A stretch of 64,000 bases of DNA, taken from positions 1-64,000 of the forward strand of contig JANRIN010000137.1 of NCBI GenBank assembly GCA_033764965.1, in the 5' to 3' direction. The first letter of the stretch is position 1. Each line of letters opens with the position of its first letter. Made by a program: the position numbers and the translations under genes. A model generated the notes under the pieces. It was given only the letters and a program-made list of their open reading frames with translations, made no database searches and was not told the origin of the DNA. Below are positions 35,026-43,722 of the stretch, piece after piece. Source of the stretch: JSC-12 sp033764965 (GTDB lineage: Bacteria; Cyanobacteriota; Cyanobacteriia; Leptolyngbyales; Leptolyngbyaceae).

Positions 35026-37104
35026 ATGGCAAGTAGAACCGGAGGTCGAAGTCGGGCAGCCGCACGGGGCTGGCAAAACCTGACGAATCCGAAAAAGTTG
35101 GCGACGATCTACAAAACGTTGAAGGAGGCGATCGCGGCAGCACCCCAAGATGGTTCCTTGCAGTCGTGGCAGGATGTCAAAGCGTATATCGAAGAGTTTT
35201 CGCAGATTGACAGTTCGCAGCAAGTTCCGATCCGTATGGATCTGGTGGAAAACAATGGCATGGTGGGCGGCTTTCGGTTCTACTATGCTGATGAGCCATC
35301 AGAGCGCACCAGCGGTAAGCATTTGATTGCCAACCTGAAAGAGGCGGGTGCCAATCCCAAACTGCCGGACAACTCCTTTACACCCTCCGTTCTAGCGGCA
35401 GCACTGGGATTAGACACGCAACTTGACTTAGACGAATCGGCAGGTGTGCCTCCTCTGAATCTTGACCTGGGTGAAACAGCGGATTGGAATGACAACGATG
35501 GAACGGATGACGCAGACTTACGAGAAGAAGCATTGGTCGATCGTCGTTCCTCTCGTACTGTCCAATCTTCAGGCATCCCATCGCTTGCCATGCCTGCACC
35601 GCAACGAGAGGAGGACGATTTTGGTTTGATCGACCAGGCGATCGTGGTGGAAGGGATACCTACAACCGTAGGGCAGAGGCAGGAGCGATCGTCTTCCGGG
35701 CGGTCTTCTGACACTCAAGGGCGGCACTCTACTCAACCAAAAGCCAGAAACGGACGACTGGTACAGGAAATGTTGCTGGCAACCGATCAGGCAACGGCAT
35801 CAGTGGCGGCGGGGGGTGGACCGACCGATGGCATGAATGTGATGGGAGCAACAGGGCGAATAGCCAACAGCGTAGCGGCATTCGGAGCATTGGCAGTCGG
35901 AGTGATGCACGGAGCAGTTCAGGATGCACGGCTGAAAGCCCGCTTGCAACGAGTAGCACGAGGGGCACATCAACAGGCGATGCGGATTGATGCTCTCGGT
36001 GAGCGGGCGGAGACGCTGCTAGATGAGTCAGATGTGCCTGAGACGGTGACATCATCTGCTGTTCAACCACTTCAACGTCAACCTCGATCGCCCCAGGCTG
36101 AACAACCGGATGCACCTCTGGCAGAAGCAATGACGCTGATGGGTGAGCAGGTGAACCGGGTACAGCAAACGATCGACCCAGATCTGGAACCCCTGCAACC
36201 GATCCAGTTCAATTCCAGGGCATCGATCGGAGAACGGCTCACAGCCTTAGAAGAGTACCTGGAGAAGTTATCCAAACGGCTAGATCGGTTGGAGCAATCC
36301 ATGTCCCGGCTGGAAAAACAGATGGCGGCTCAATCTGAGCCATCAGTTCAAATGGGTGACGCAATCCAAGTTGCACAACGAGAGGCAAACCCTGAGCAAC
36401 AGAACTGTGCGAATCACTTACACCGCTATACCTTGACTCTGGCGGCTGAAGGACATTCGATCAACACAACATCACTTTCTAACACAAAAACACTTCAGGT
36501 TGAATATGACGAAGCATCTGGAATCAATTTAAGAGTGACTGAATTAGATGAGGAAACGCTCAGCAACAAAGAACTATTTGCGGCAACCTTACCCCATTCG
36601 GAAATTGAGCAGGGCATCGGATTTGAACAATGGCAAGTTACTCAAGATGCCCTGTCACCGGAGGACAGAGGGGCAATTCTGGCACTGCCTCAAACCTCAG
36701 ACCAATATCGTCAGCTTGCAACCGCTCAAAGTTTGGTGGAGCAATTCGTGCAGCGATCTCCAGAGGCATTTGCTGATCCCCAGTCCTCTGCCTTTGGTTG
36801 GGCAGAAGATGGACAGGTGAAGTACGAGTTTGAGCGGGAAGGGATGCAGCCGGATAGATCGCGCCTGTTAGCTGGCTACGTCGCGAATACGAACGATCGG
36901 GTGTTCCTGTCACGATTGGAACCAGATCGTCCGCCTGCAATTTTGGAGTGCCAGATTCCAACGGCTGAAATGGAGTCATTGTTAGAGGCTCAAAACCAGG
37001 AGACACAATCGACGGGGCAGGCAGATCAGGGCGATCGCCCGGAACAAAACAGACGGCAACCGCAGCCCTCACCTCGTTCACGCCAACCCATGCCTCAGCT
37101 TTAA
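35026..37104 (+). CDS. Large plasmid protein of unknown function between VirB6 and the DFDGD polymerase-like gene
   Basis: A 692-residue protein not recognised. ATG 35,026 is preceded by AGGAGG at nine bases, which decides the start over the upstream TTG. The N-terminus (residues 1-110) is basic and compact (AARGWQNLTNPKKLATIYKT). A disordered, acidic middle follows (130-240). A Gly/Ala-rich helix appears near 280-300 (VMGATGRIANSVAAFGALAV), then a coiled coil with RLTALEEYLEKLSKRLDRLE (about 400-430). The C-terminal ~230 residues form a compact domain of alternating strands and helices (YTLTLAAEGHSINTTS to LECQIPTAEMESLL). It is 20 bases upstream of the polymerase-like gene and in the same operon as the T4SS, so a role in transfer or as a partner of that enzyme is plausible but unproven. 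Confidence 0.6.
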   Translation: MASRTGGRSRAAARGWQNLTNPKKLATIYKTLKEAIAAAPQDGSLQSWQDVKAYIEEFSQIDSSQQVPIRMDLVENNGMVGGFRFYYADEPSERTSGKHLIANLKEAGANPKLPDNSFTPSVLAAALGLDTQLDLDESAGVPPLNLDLGETADWNDNDGTDDADLREEALVDRRSSRTVQSSGIPSLAMPAPQREEDDFGLIDQAIVVEGIPTTVGQRQERSSSGRSSDTQGRHSTQPKARNGRLVQEMLLATDQATASVAAGGGPTDGMNVMGATGRIANSVAAFGALAVGVMHGAVQDARLKARLQRVARGAHQQAMRIDALGERAETLLDESDVPETVTSSAVQPLQRQPRSPQAEQPDAPLAEAMTLMGEQVNRVQQTIDPDLEPLQPIQFNSRASIGERLTALEEYLEKLSKRLDRLEQSMSRLEKQMAAQSEPSVQMGDAIQVAQREANPEQQNCANHLHRYTLTLAAEGHSINTTSLSNTKTLQVEYDEASGINLRVTELDEETLSNKELFAATLPHSEIEQGIGFEQWQVTQDALSPEDRGAILALPQTSDQYRQLATAQSLVEQFVQRSPEAFADPQSSAFGWAEDGQVKYEFEREGMQPDRSRLLAGYVANTNDRVFLSRLEPDRPPAILECQIPTAEMESLLEAQNQETQSTGQADQGDRPEQNRRQPQPSPRSRQPMPQL

Positions 37105-37124
37105 CCTGGAAGTAGAACGGTGCG

Positions 37125-40100
37125 ATGAAAACAGAACGACTTAAGGACGGCGGACTATCGATTCCAACCTGTACCAGGCTGGCAGATGGTAATCGGCGTT
37201 GGTTGGAGCCGACGATCGTGCGTCACTCGATTCTGGAGGCACTGCTGTCACCCCCAGAGCTGGAGTCGCTGCTGCTGGTGAAGCTAGATCGAGCCACAGC
37301 AGAGACAGAGAACGCTCATCAGTTACTCAAACCCAGTCGGTTTGGCGATGGAGTTGCCCGTTATCTCACCTTTAGCTCAGACGGTAATTTCTACTTTGCC
37401 GATCGCCAACTGAAAGCGAAACTTGACCCATTTTTCACCGCCAGGGATACTGCCTGTCGTTATGGCTCTCTACCCGTCAGCGATTGCTACAAGGGAGTCG
37501 TGGCGGTGAAAGGCTTGCGGGTCAAGGTGGTGGACTTTAAGAATGATCGAGATGCGGCGTTTGAATCAGAAGACTGCCACGGCAAGCTGTCAACGTCGTG
37601 TTTTCAGCAGTTACAAAAGCTGGGCTTAAAGGGGTCAGCCAATCGTCCGTTTCAGTTTCGACTTGCTTATCAACCTGAGTCTTCCATGCCTCACGATGCG
37701 CCTAATCAGGCATTTCTGGCAAAGGGCACTTTCATGGTGGATGATGCCGTGATGAACGGGTACGACGTGATTCTAGATCGGTCTGCGATTAAGGGATTGA
37801 ACTCCACTTTTCCCTGCGGCGATTATGTGCTGCCAACGGCGACGATCGGCGATCGGGCTAATGCTCAACACATTCCCTACCGCAATAGCTGGCAGTTCTC
37901 GATGTGGTTCTCCAAGGAGGCAGTGTTGGCGGACTTCCTCAAACCGACCCTCAAATTGGTGGACGAACTGACGGCACGACAGCGTGATCCTCTTTCCCTG
38001 GCACGGTACCTGGTGGAACGCAGCGATCAACGGACAGCCACTCTAAATGGTGGTTCTGATCCGACAGATTTGGAGGAAGGAGGGGACGAAACTCGTACTG
38101 AGTCTCGCATGATTTCTTTACTACGGGCTGACACTTTGGGGCTGTTATGCAAAGCACCTAAAGTTGTGGACTTTTTGCAACAACAAACCGCAGAAGCGTG
38201 GCAGAATGCCGCAATTAACGGCGGCTATTTGCACAATTCTGGGATGGCGATGCCGATTCCCAAAAGCCACGACCTACCGCGTGGTGTGGTCTGTGCGCCC
38301 CATCTGCCGGAAGGAGAGGTAATCATTACTCGCTTGCCAATTATCTCCTCCGACAATATCCGCCGCTACGAAAATCGCCATATTCCCAAATTGAGCCAAT
38401 ACAAAGGCTGTGTCTGGGTGCATCCGCAAGACTGGCAGGAGCATCACCAGGGCGACTTTGATGGCGACCAGGTGGTGGTGGACTCTGCCCGACACCTGCC
38501 CCATATTGCCAAAGAAACGTTACGGGCAGGTGAATCAGGTCGATTCCCACCTATTGCTAAGCGTGATAAGGTGCCCTACACGGCGGTTCGAGATCAGCAG
38601 GGAGACTATGTTTACGACACGCTGTCTAAAGTGGCGGTGGCAGCCTACTGCAACAATGACATCGGGCGAGTCGCGACGGCGATCGGGCGGGTGCATACGG
38701 CATTACCAACGGTTGAGCAAGCGGCATCGACAGCGGGATTGAAACTGTTCGGGCGACAGCAGCAGCAATTATTGATGGATTTGATGGGAGCATTGCAGGT
38801 GGCAGTGGATGGTCCTAAAAGTGCGGAGCGGGTGGAGGATGTCTATCCCAATCTGCTGAAGGATGTTCGTTCCTGGGCAACGGAGCATCCCTCGCCCTTT
38901 TTCGACTACTACAAGCATCCCAATCTCTATCGCACCTTTGCCCTACCGACTGGGGTAGCGGGACAGTCAGAGACCCCAGCGGTAAGTGCCTTAGCCGAAG
39001 CGGTGAATGGACGATGGGAATCGGTGAAGTTACAAGCCTACACTCGTGAACATTTTCGTGGCTTGTTTGGCGATACGCGGGGCGTGGATGTCAACATCCT
39101 GGACTATGCCGAAGAACTGAAGGCGCGATTGAATCGAGACATGGGTGAACTGCGAGAACAGACTGGAGAGAATGACCAGTCGTTCAAAGAAGCGATTTCG
39201 ATCCTGTATGACTCGTACCGAGCAGAGATTCATGAGATGTTTGAGACTGAAACCGAGAAGGAACAGGTAGCATTGGCAATCTGGGATATTGCCCATCGAC
39301 GAGATGATTTGACCCGGGAACGACAGGCATCGTTGGAGGTGGCAGAAGGTTTACCCGTGCTGTTTGAGCAAGGCTCCTACGAGTTACCGGGTGTGCCGTT
39401 TGAGCTAGACGCTCACATCTTGACAGTGCCGTTTGATCGGGCAGAGTCTTGGTGCGATCGCCTGGATGGATGGGAAGTGTACTACGATGCGGTAATTCCA
39501 AGGGATTTGCCTGTGGTGGATTTTGTCATGTCAAATCTATCAGTCGAACAATTGGCAGCGATCGCACTGGAGACATCGCAATCGTTGCCTGTGACATTTG
39601 GACAGCAGGAGTATGACCTGGATGGGGATGGGTTTACTCAGTCCTATGAGGTGTTGACAGTGCCCAGACACAAAGCGCCGGGGTGGATTGAGAAGTTAGC
39701 GGCAAATGGAATTACTGCTGAGGTCATGGAAAATTCGCAGTCTCCAGCCGCGATCGAGTTGGTGTTACCCCATCTGGTTGAGGGGAATGCCGAAAGGCTA
39801 GAAGCGCGATTTGGACAGAATCGCATTCCAGACCGATTGAGCCTGTACGGACAAGTGCCCCCTGATTTGCGAATCACACCTTCGCCAGAGTTGGCAGCCC
39901 GAACCCAGTCAGAGGTGATGCAGGGTAAGGCATCGCTGGCGTATCTGCTAATGACCGAGCAGATTTGCAAGCTGCTGGAGGATCACCAGGTTGACCAGAT
40001 TCGCGTGATTGGCTTGCGGCACAATGACTACGCAAATCAAAACTTTGACCGCTGGCAGGGTCTGGCTCGATCGTTCTCTGTAGTAGCGATGGAAATGGAG

Positions 40101-40427
40101 CCAAATCACCCTCAGTATCACCGCTATAACGGGGTTCCAGCAATTCAGGTGCAGGGCGGTGGCGTGTTGGGCGTGTTTGCACCGGAGTCCGCCAAACTCC
40201 CAATCGGAACTCAGTTTATTGCAACGGTTGGAGATGCAACCCGGTCAGCGCTGTCACTGGATATAGAGCCGAGTTCAGTCCGGCTTGTAGAACCAGGGCA
40301 GGAATTAGAGTCTGTCCAAAAATCTCAGGTGACGGTTGTGGAGTTGACGGGTACAAGGGAGAGGGGCGAGCTCAGACAACCAGCAAAATCAAGAGGGCGA
40401 TCGCGATCTGCTGACCACGAACTTTAG
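37125..40427 (+). CDS. Double-psi beta-barrel (DFDGD) RNA polymerase-like protein
   Basis: A 1,100-residue protein. GEVIITRLPIISSDNIRRYE, then GCVWVHPQDW and HHQGDFDGDQVVVDSARHLP (D444-F-D446-G-D448-Q) reproduce the order of the RpoC active-site region (RxPTLHR ... HPLVxxxxNADFDGDQMAVH). Earlier, FLAKGTFM (Lys200) and NGYDVILDRSAIKG (Tyr213, Lys223) recall the beta-subunit barrel (GYNFEDAILIS...). Both barrels in one chain, in the beta then beta' order, is the layout of single-chain polymerases such as YonO and of the RdRP/QDE-1 group. The C-terminal half has two tandem units near residues 742-805 and 820-885 (LPVxFxQxxYxL...LTVP). It closes the T4SS-containing rightward run. Template and product are unknown; primer or transcript synthesis on transferred single strands is one possibility. 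Polymerase activity is inferred from motifs only. Confidence 0.65.
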   Translation: MKTERLKDGGLSIPTCTRLADGNRRWLEPTIVRHSILEALLSPPELESLLLVKLDRATAETENAHQLLKPSRFGDGVARYLTFSSDGNFYFADRQLKAKLDPFFTARDTACRYGSLPVSDCYKGVVAVKGLRVKVVDFKNDRDAAFESEDCHGKLSTSCFQQLQKLGLKGSANRPFQFRLAYQPESSMPHDAPNQAFLAKGTFMVDDAVMNGYDVILDRSAIKGLNSTFPCGDYVLPTATIGDRANAQHIPYRNSWQFSMWFSKEAVLADFLKPTLKLVDELTARQRDPLSLARYLVERSDQRTATLNGGSDPTDLEEGGDETRTESRMISLLRADTLGLLCKAPKVVDFLQQQTAEAWQNAAINGGYLHNSGMAMPIPKSHDLPRGVVCAPHLPEGEVIITRLPIISSDNIRRYENRHIPKLSQYKGCVWVHPQDWQEHHQGDFDGDQVVVDSARHLPHIAKETLRAGESGRFPPIAKRDKVPYTAVRDQQGDYVYDTLSKVAVAAYCNNDIGRVATAIGRVHTALPTVEQAASTAGLKLFGRQQQQLLMDLMGALQVAVDGPKSAERVEDVYPNLLKDVRSWATEHPSPFFDYYKHPNLYRTFALPTGVAGQSETPAVSALAEAVNGRWESVKLQAYTREHFRGLFGDTRGVDVNILDYAEELKARLNRDMGELREQTGENDQSFKEAISILYDSYRAEIHEMFETETEKEQVALAIWDIAHRRDDLTRERQASLEVAEGLPVLFEQGSYELPGVPFELDAHILTVPFDRAESWCDRLDGWEVYYDAVIPRDLPVVDFVMSNLSVEQLAAIALETSQSLPVTFGQQEYDLDGDGFTQSYEVLTVPRHKAPGWIEKLAANGITAEVMENSQSPAAIELVLPHLVEGNAERLEARFGQNRIPDRLSLYGQVPPDLRITPSPELAARTQSEVMQGKASLAYLLMTEQICKLLEDHQVDQIRVIGLRHNDYANQNFDRWQGLARSFSVVAMEMEPNHPQYHRYNGVPAIQVQGGGVLGVFAPESAKLPIGTQFIATVGDATRSALSLDIEPSSVRLVEPGQELESVQKSQVTVVELTGTRERGELRQPAKSRGRSRSADHEL

Positions 40428-40432
40428 CCAAT

Positions 40433-40678
40433 TTATGTAACTTGATCAGAGTTTAAAGGCAAACCGATTTGAGGTTTGCAGTCCGTAAACGTCAATGAAT
40501 CAGGATCTAGGAAATCTGCTAACGCCATCTCCAAGACCAATTCAATGGCATAGTCAGTTTGTTTGGCATGATTCAAATAAGCATCACGGATGTGATCAGG
40601 TAAGACTGCCAACAACATCAATGCAGCATCGTGGCTAAGATGCCTCTTATCTGTCTGTGGAAGAGTCTGCATGGTCAC
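40433..40678 (-). CDS. Small hypothetical protein after the GIY-YIG gene
   Basis: An 81-residue, acidic, helical protein (HDAALMLLAVLPDHIRDAYL and YAIELVLEMALADFL). It is not recognised. It lies 5 bases downstream of the GIY-YIG gene on the same strand and so is probably translated with it. Its stop is 5 bases from the end of the convergent polymerase-like gene. Confidence 0.5.
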   Translation of the reverse strand: MTMQTLPQTDKRHLSHDAALMLLAVLPDHIRDAYLNHAKQTDYAIELVLEMALADFLDPDSLTFTDCKPQIGLPLNSDQVT

Positions 40679-40683
40679 GACCT

Positions 40684-41076
40684 CTAGTTTCTACTAGGAT
40701 ACTTCGCATTGTAAGGGGGCTGCGTGGCATGAATCAAAATGCTCTCTAACTCGTCTCCCAATTTTAGAACATCCATCATCGACAGGGGTACAAACGCGAT
40801 TGCAACGTCCCGATGGTCATAGTCATCTAACCATGACCAAGTGCAAGCTTTATGCCCACCTCGAAATCGCTCTCGCAATTTCTTTGCTTTACCAAGGTAG
40901 AGTAGCCCATGCTGCCGATGTCTGACCGCATACAGTCCAGGCGACAGTGGAAGAGCTTGAAACTCACGAGCAATCGATGCACAGGATTCAAAAGATACTG
41001 ATAAGAGTGCTTGCAGCATTTCTTTCGCTTGCTCTTGGATTTCACTCAAAATTAACTCCTCCCTGACTCCTCTCAA
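40684..41076 (-). CDS. GIY-YIG nuclease domain protein
   Basis: A 130-residue protein. After a ~40-residue helical N-terminus, LSPGLYAVRHRQHGLLYLGKAKKLRERF (split here as G-L-Y ... Y-L-G) gives the GIY-YIG core with the catalytic Arg in LRERF. Glu in LGDELESILIH serves as the metal ligand, and ATQPPYNAKYP is the family's closing motif. The fold cuts DNA once; stand-alone members occur as homing-type, repair or mobile-element nucleases. It forms a two-gene unit with the small protein downstream and lies beside an orphan antitoxin gene. Confidence 0.8.
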   Translation of the reverse strand: MRGVREELILSEIQEQAKEMLQALLSVSFESCASIAREFQALPLSPGLYAVRHRQHGLLYLGKAKKLRERFRGGHKACTWSWLDDYDHRDVAIAFVPLSMMDVLKLGDELESILIHATQPPYNAKYPSRN

Positions 41077-41134
41077 GTTCGTCAGCGTCTTGAGTATTTA
41101 AATCCTGCCTCTGGAAGAATAATCAGCCTGTAGC

Positions 41135-41362
41135 TCATTGGCAGAAGCCAAATCGTTGCTTGACTTCTTTCCATGTTGAACCAATAGCTGGATCTTGCCC
41201 ATAGCGTTCTAGTCGCTGATCAAGCTCCTGCTTTTGGGCATTGGTTAAGGGAAGTTCGTCTTGTTGCTCCAGGATGCTGTCCCAAAGATCCTCGACGAGT
41301 TGAATACGTTCAGCAATGCCCAGTTGAGCGATTTCAATTTTCAGGAGCGGGTGATTGCTCAT
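41135..41362 (-). CDS. Addiction-module antitoxin-like protein without an adjacent toxin
   Basis: A 75-residue protein with the short antitoxin pattern of the PF09720 group: IAQLGIAERIQLVEDLWDSI, then LPLTNAQKQELDQRLERY and a tail containing STWKEVKQRF. In these modules a RelE/ParE-type toxin normally follows directly; here the next gene is a GIY-YIG nuclease, and no RelE fold is seen. It is either an orphan that protects against a chromosomal toxin or the toxin has been replaced. Confidence 0.7.
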   Translation of the reverse strand: MSNHPLLKIEIAQLGIAERIQLVEDLWDSILEQQDELPLTNAQKQELDQRLERYGQDPAIGSTWKEVKQRFGFCQ

Positions 41363-41475
41363 GATGGCTTCATTCAGACTATCGCTTCGATTTTAAGGTG
41401 AATTTGGGCGATCGCCGAATTCAGACTGCGACTCTAGCTGGGACTCAACCCTCTCCAAGCTAGATCTCACTCCAT

Positions 41476-42324
41476 TTACACGGCGCGAATCTCCACCTCT
41501 CCTCCCTGAAGCCCTTGAACGATAGCAGCTTGAGTAGTGTATTCAGATTGCATTGTCCCACTGGTCAGGTCAAAATAGGTTGCCAGTCGCTTCAGCTTGC
41601 CAGTCAACAGTTCCGCTAGCATCTGCGCCATGACGATCGCGCTTTGGGGATTCACCAGTAGTCCTTGCTCATCCAGCTTGGCGACTTCAGCACAGGATAG
41701 CGGTGGATGGCTTGGTTTCACGACTGGATCAAGCAGCAGGTTAGGCGCTTGAATCGAAGGGGCAGGTAATCTCAAGCAACCAAGCTCCGGGTGAAATTGG
41801 AAATCATTGGGATTAGTTGAGAGAGTTGAGCCAAGCAGCACTTGACCAGAGTGGTGATGATTGCCACCGTCGAGCCACCAGGCATTGGGGGTATCGCGAC
41901 CATGATTCGCTAAATCTAACGCCTGTGCCAGTTCCCGTCGAGCCGCACCGTTATCAACGCAGCCCAGCAGCACCGTCAGGGCAGTACGCGCCACCCAATG
42001 CCCTTTGAACGGTTCTGGAATCGCTCTAATCGGCAATCCCCAGGCAAGGGAGTAGCGAGCCGCCAATACCTGAGCTTTATTCAGTCCCACGTCTGCCTCA
42101 CAAAAACATTGGCGCGTAATATTCCTGGCTTCTACAAAGTCCGGGTCAACGAAGGTGAGGTCAACAGATTTGCCAGCCTCAATTAATTCTTGAACGATGC
42201 GGCATACCAGTTGTACCAGAAATGAGCCTGTACCGCCACAGCCAACAACCCACAAATGCAAATGGCTATGAGGTTTGAGAACAACAGGCATTGCAACCAG
42301 CAAGTCTTCATTGAGAGATAGCAT
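41476..42324 (-). CDS. PRTRC system ThiF-family (E1-like) protein
   Basis: A 282-residue E1-like adenylating enzyme. WVVGCGGTGSFL (GCGGTG, residues 28-33) is the nucleotide loop. FVDPDFVEARNITRQCF shows the E1 signature Asp61-x-Asp63, Asn69, Arg72-Gln73, and VGLNKAQVLA brings Lys84. LLGCVDNGAARRELAQAL is the D-N-x2-R segment. It would adenylate the C-terminus of a ubiquitin-like partner. The start codon overlaps the stop of the JAB gene by one base (TGATG), showing translational coupling. In PRTRC (ParB-related, ThiF-related cassette) loci this gene follows proteins E, C, F, B and A, the same order as here. Confidence 0.88.
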   Translation of the reverse strand: MLSLNEDLLVAMPVVLKPHSHLHLWVVGCGGTGSFLVQLVCRIVQELIEAGKSVDLTFVDPDFVEARNITRQCFCEADVGLNKAQVLAARYSLAWGLPIRAIPEPFKGHWVARTALTVLLGCVDNGAARRELAQALDLANHGRDTPNAWWLDGGNHHHSGQVLLGSTLSTNPNDFQFHPELGCLRLPAPSIQAPNLLLDPVVKPSHPPLSCAEVAKLDEQGLLVNPQSAIVMAQMLAELLTGKLKRLATYFDLTSGTMQSEYTTQAAIVQGLQGGEVEIRAV

Positions 42325-42971
42325 CAGACTTCCCTCCGATTAGAAACATCCTCCACAAAGCTATCTCCACTCAACTCAAAGATTGAGGTCGCTGGGATTT
42401 GCCAGAAATGCCCAAACAATCCGACTCGGAATTGCATTTCGGGGCGAACACTACGCACCTTGCCGAATACCCCATAGATCCGAAAACCATGACATTCATC
42501 CGCGTCATCGGTTGATGAAAAGTAAGCTGGCATCTGATGATGGGAGTGTACCTCAATCACGGCTTGAGTGGCGGATGAAGTGCTATCCGTATGAAGTGGA
42601 CAGCAATGAGCCGCACTTTGCTCTTGTTCGGGGACAATCAATTGCCACTCTCTTTCTACCCATAGCAGATGGAATAGAATTTCCAGCGGATGAGCAGGAT
42701 CAGCACACGCCTGACACGATCGCCGCCACATTTCAATCAGCAGGGCTTCGGGAACTTTGGGGGTGACTGTCACAAACGGAGTCAGAGTTGCCAAGCCTTT
42801 GAGCGATTGAGTGTGGGCGACTGGCAGCAGAACTTCCAATCCCGGTCGCACGGCTCTGGCAAAAATTCCATTGCTGCCAACCAGGTATTCTAGTCTACTG
42901 CTTGTGTAGGTCGGTAACGGCAACGCTTGAACAAATCTGTAACCAATCAACTCTGTGCTTAATTCAGTCAT
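42324..42971 (-). CDS. PRTRC system protein A, JAB/JAMM metalloprotease
   Basis: A 215-residue protein. The JAMM motif is complete and canonical: E140-V-H142-S-H144-x7-S152-x2-D155, in IEVHSHHQMPAYFSSTDDAD. Zinc-dependent JAB proteases trim or remove ubiquitin-like proteins. The N-terminal ~130 residues include strands typical of PRTRC-A. It overlaps the end of the E2-like gene by 8 bases and the start of the ThiF gene by one, so all three are translated as a unit. Presence of E1, E2-like and JAB together argues for an intact conjugation or processing cycle. Confidence 0.85.
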   Translation of the reverse strand: MTELSTELIGYRFVQALPLPTYTSSRLEYLVGSNGIFARAVRPGLEVLLPVAHTQSLKGLATLTPFVTVTPKVPEALLIEMWRRSCQACADPAHPLEILFHLLWVEREWQLIVPEQEQSAAHCCPLHTDSTSSATQAVIEVHSHHQMPAYFSSTDDADECHGFRIYGVFGKVRSVRPEMQFRVGLFGHFWQIPATSIFELSGDSFVEDVSNRREV

Positions 42972-43722
42972 GGTCTACTCCAATGATATGATCCACCCAT
43001 CGTTCGACTGTGCAGGTGGGGTGTCCCATCGGCAGCAGATCATTAACTGGGTAGGTCTTGCGTGAGTGCAGGCTTTCAAGTTGGGTACACACATTGCTCG
43101 AATGCTCTCTAGATTTGCCCATTGTCAGGTGGGTGTTGAAAGGACTGGTAATGAACAAGTCCCAGGCAGGTGCGATCGTCTGAGGAGAGGCGACCGGAGG
43201 TTGATTGCTACCCCAACAAATTTGTCCAGCGTCGTAAACGTTGGGCAGAGGGGCGTGATAGCAACGAGTCGACTGGTCAAAGTTTTTGGCGGCGATCGCG
43301 CAGATTCGATAGGTTTGCTCCACACCGATCAGGATCATTCCAGGCAGTGGAGCCGTCAGACGGGTGTGGTCTTTCAGGGACAAGGTGTGCTTACCGGGTG
43401 GAATCCACAGGACTGCCCAACTGCCTGCCACATTATGTCCATGCCGCACCACTCGCACGGTTGCGGGCAGCATCCAATCGGAGTCCGAGGTTTGGGTATT
43501 GAAGGCGGCGCTGATAGTCGCGGGGGATAGGCACTTGTAGGTGTAGGTTTCAGGATGATTGTGGTTGCGGCGTTGGTAGAAGTATCTGCCTTTGGAGATG
43601 AGGATAGTGGCATCGAGTTCTTTCCAGCCTTGCAAGGGATTGGAGAGCAAATCTCGCAGCAGTTGGGTTTCAATGACTTGTAAGTCCGTTGGGTTCAGGG
43701 TTTGGGATAGGGTTGGTTCCAT
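42964..43722 (-). CDS. PRTRC system protein B, E2-like
   Basis: A 252-residue protein; the start ATG at 43,722 (MEPTLSQTLN) is preferred because the longer frame to 43,872 would overlap the preceding gene by 178 bases. CYHAPLPNVYDAGQICWGSN (Cys169 in the short numbering) copies the E2 active-site pattern H-P-N-V-x-x-x-G-x-I-C, placing a candidate thioester cysteine. WAVLWIPPGKHTLSL gives the preceding proline-rich strand. This family was linked to E2 enzymes by earlier comparative work on prokaryotic ubiquitin-like systems. It lies between the F- and A-type genes with slight overlaps on both sides. Confidence 0.78.
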   Translation of the reverse strand: MEPTLSQTLNPTDLQVIETQLLRDLLSNPLQGWKELDATILISKGRYFYQRRNHNHPETYTYKCLSPATISAAFNTQTSDSDWMLPATVRVVRHGHNVAGSWAVLWIPPGKHTLSLKDHTRLTAPLPGMILIGVEQTYRICAIAAKNFDQSTRCYHAPLPNVYDAGQICWGSNQPPVASPQTIAPAWDLFITSPFNTHLTMGKSREHSSNVCTQLESLHSRKTYPVNDLLPMGHPTCTVERWVDHIIGVDHD

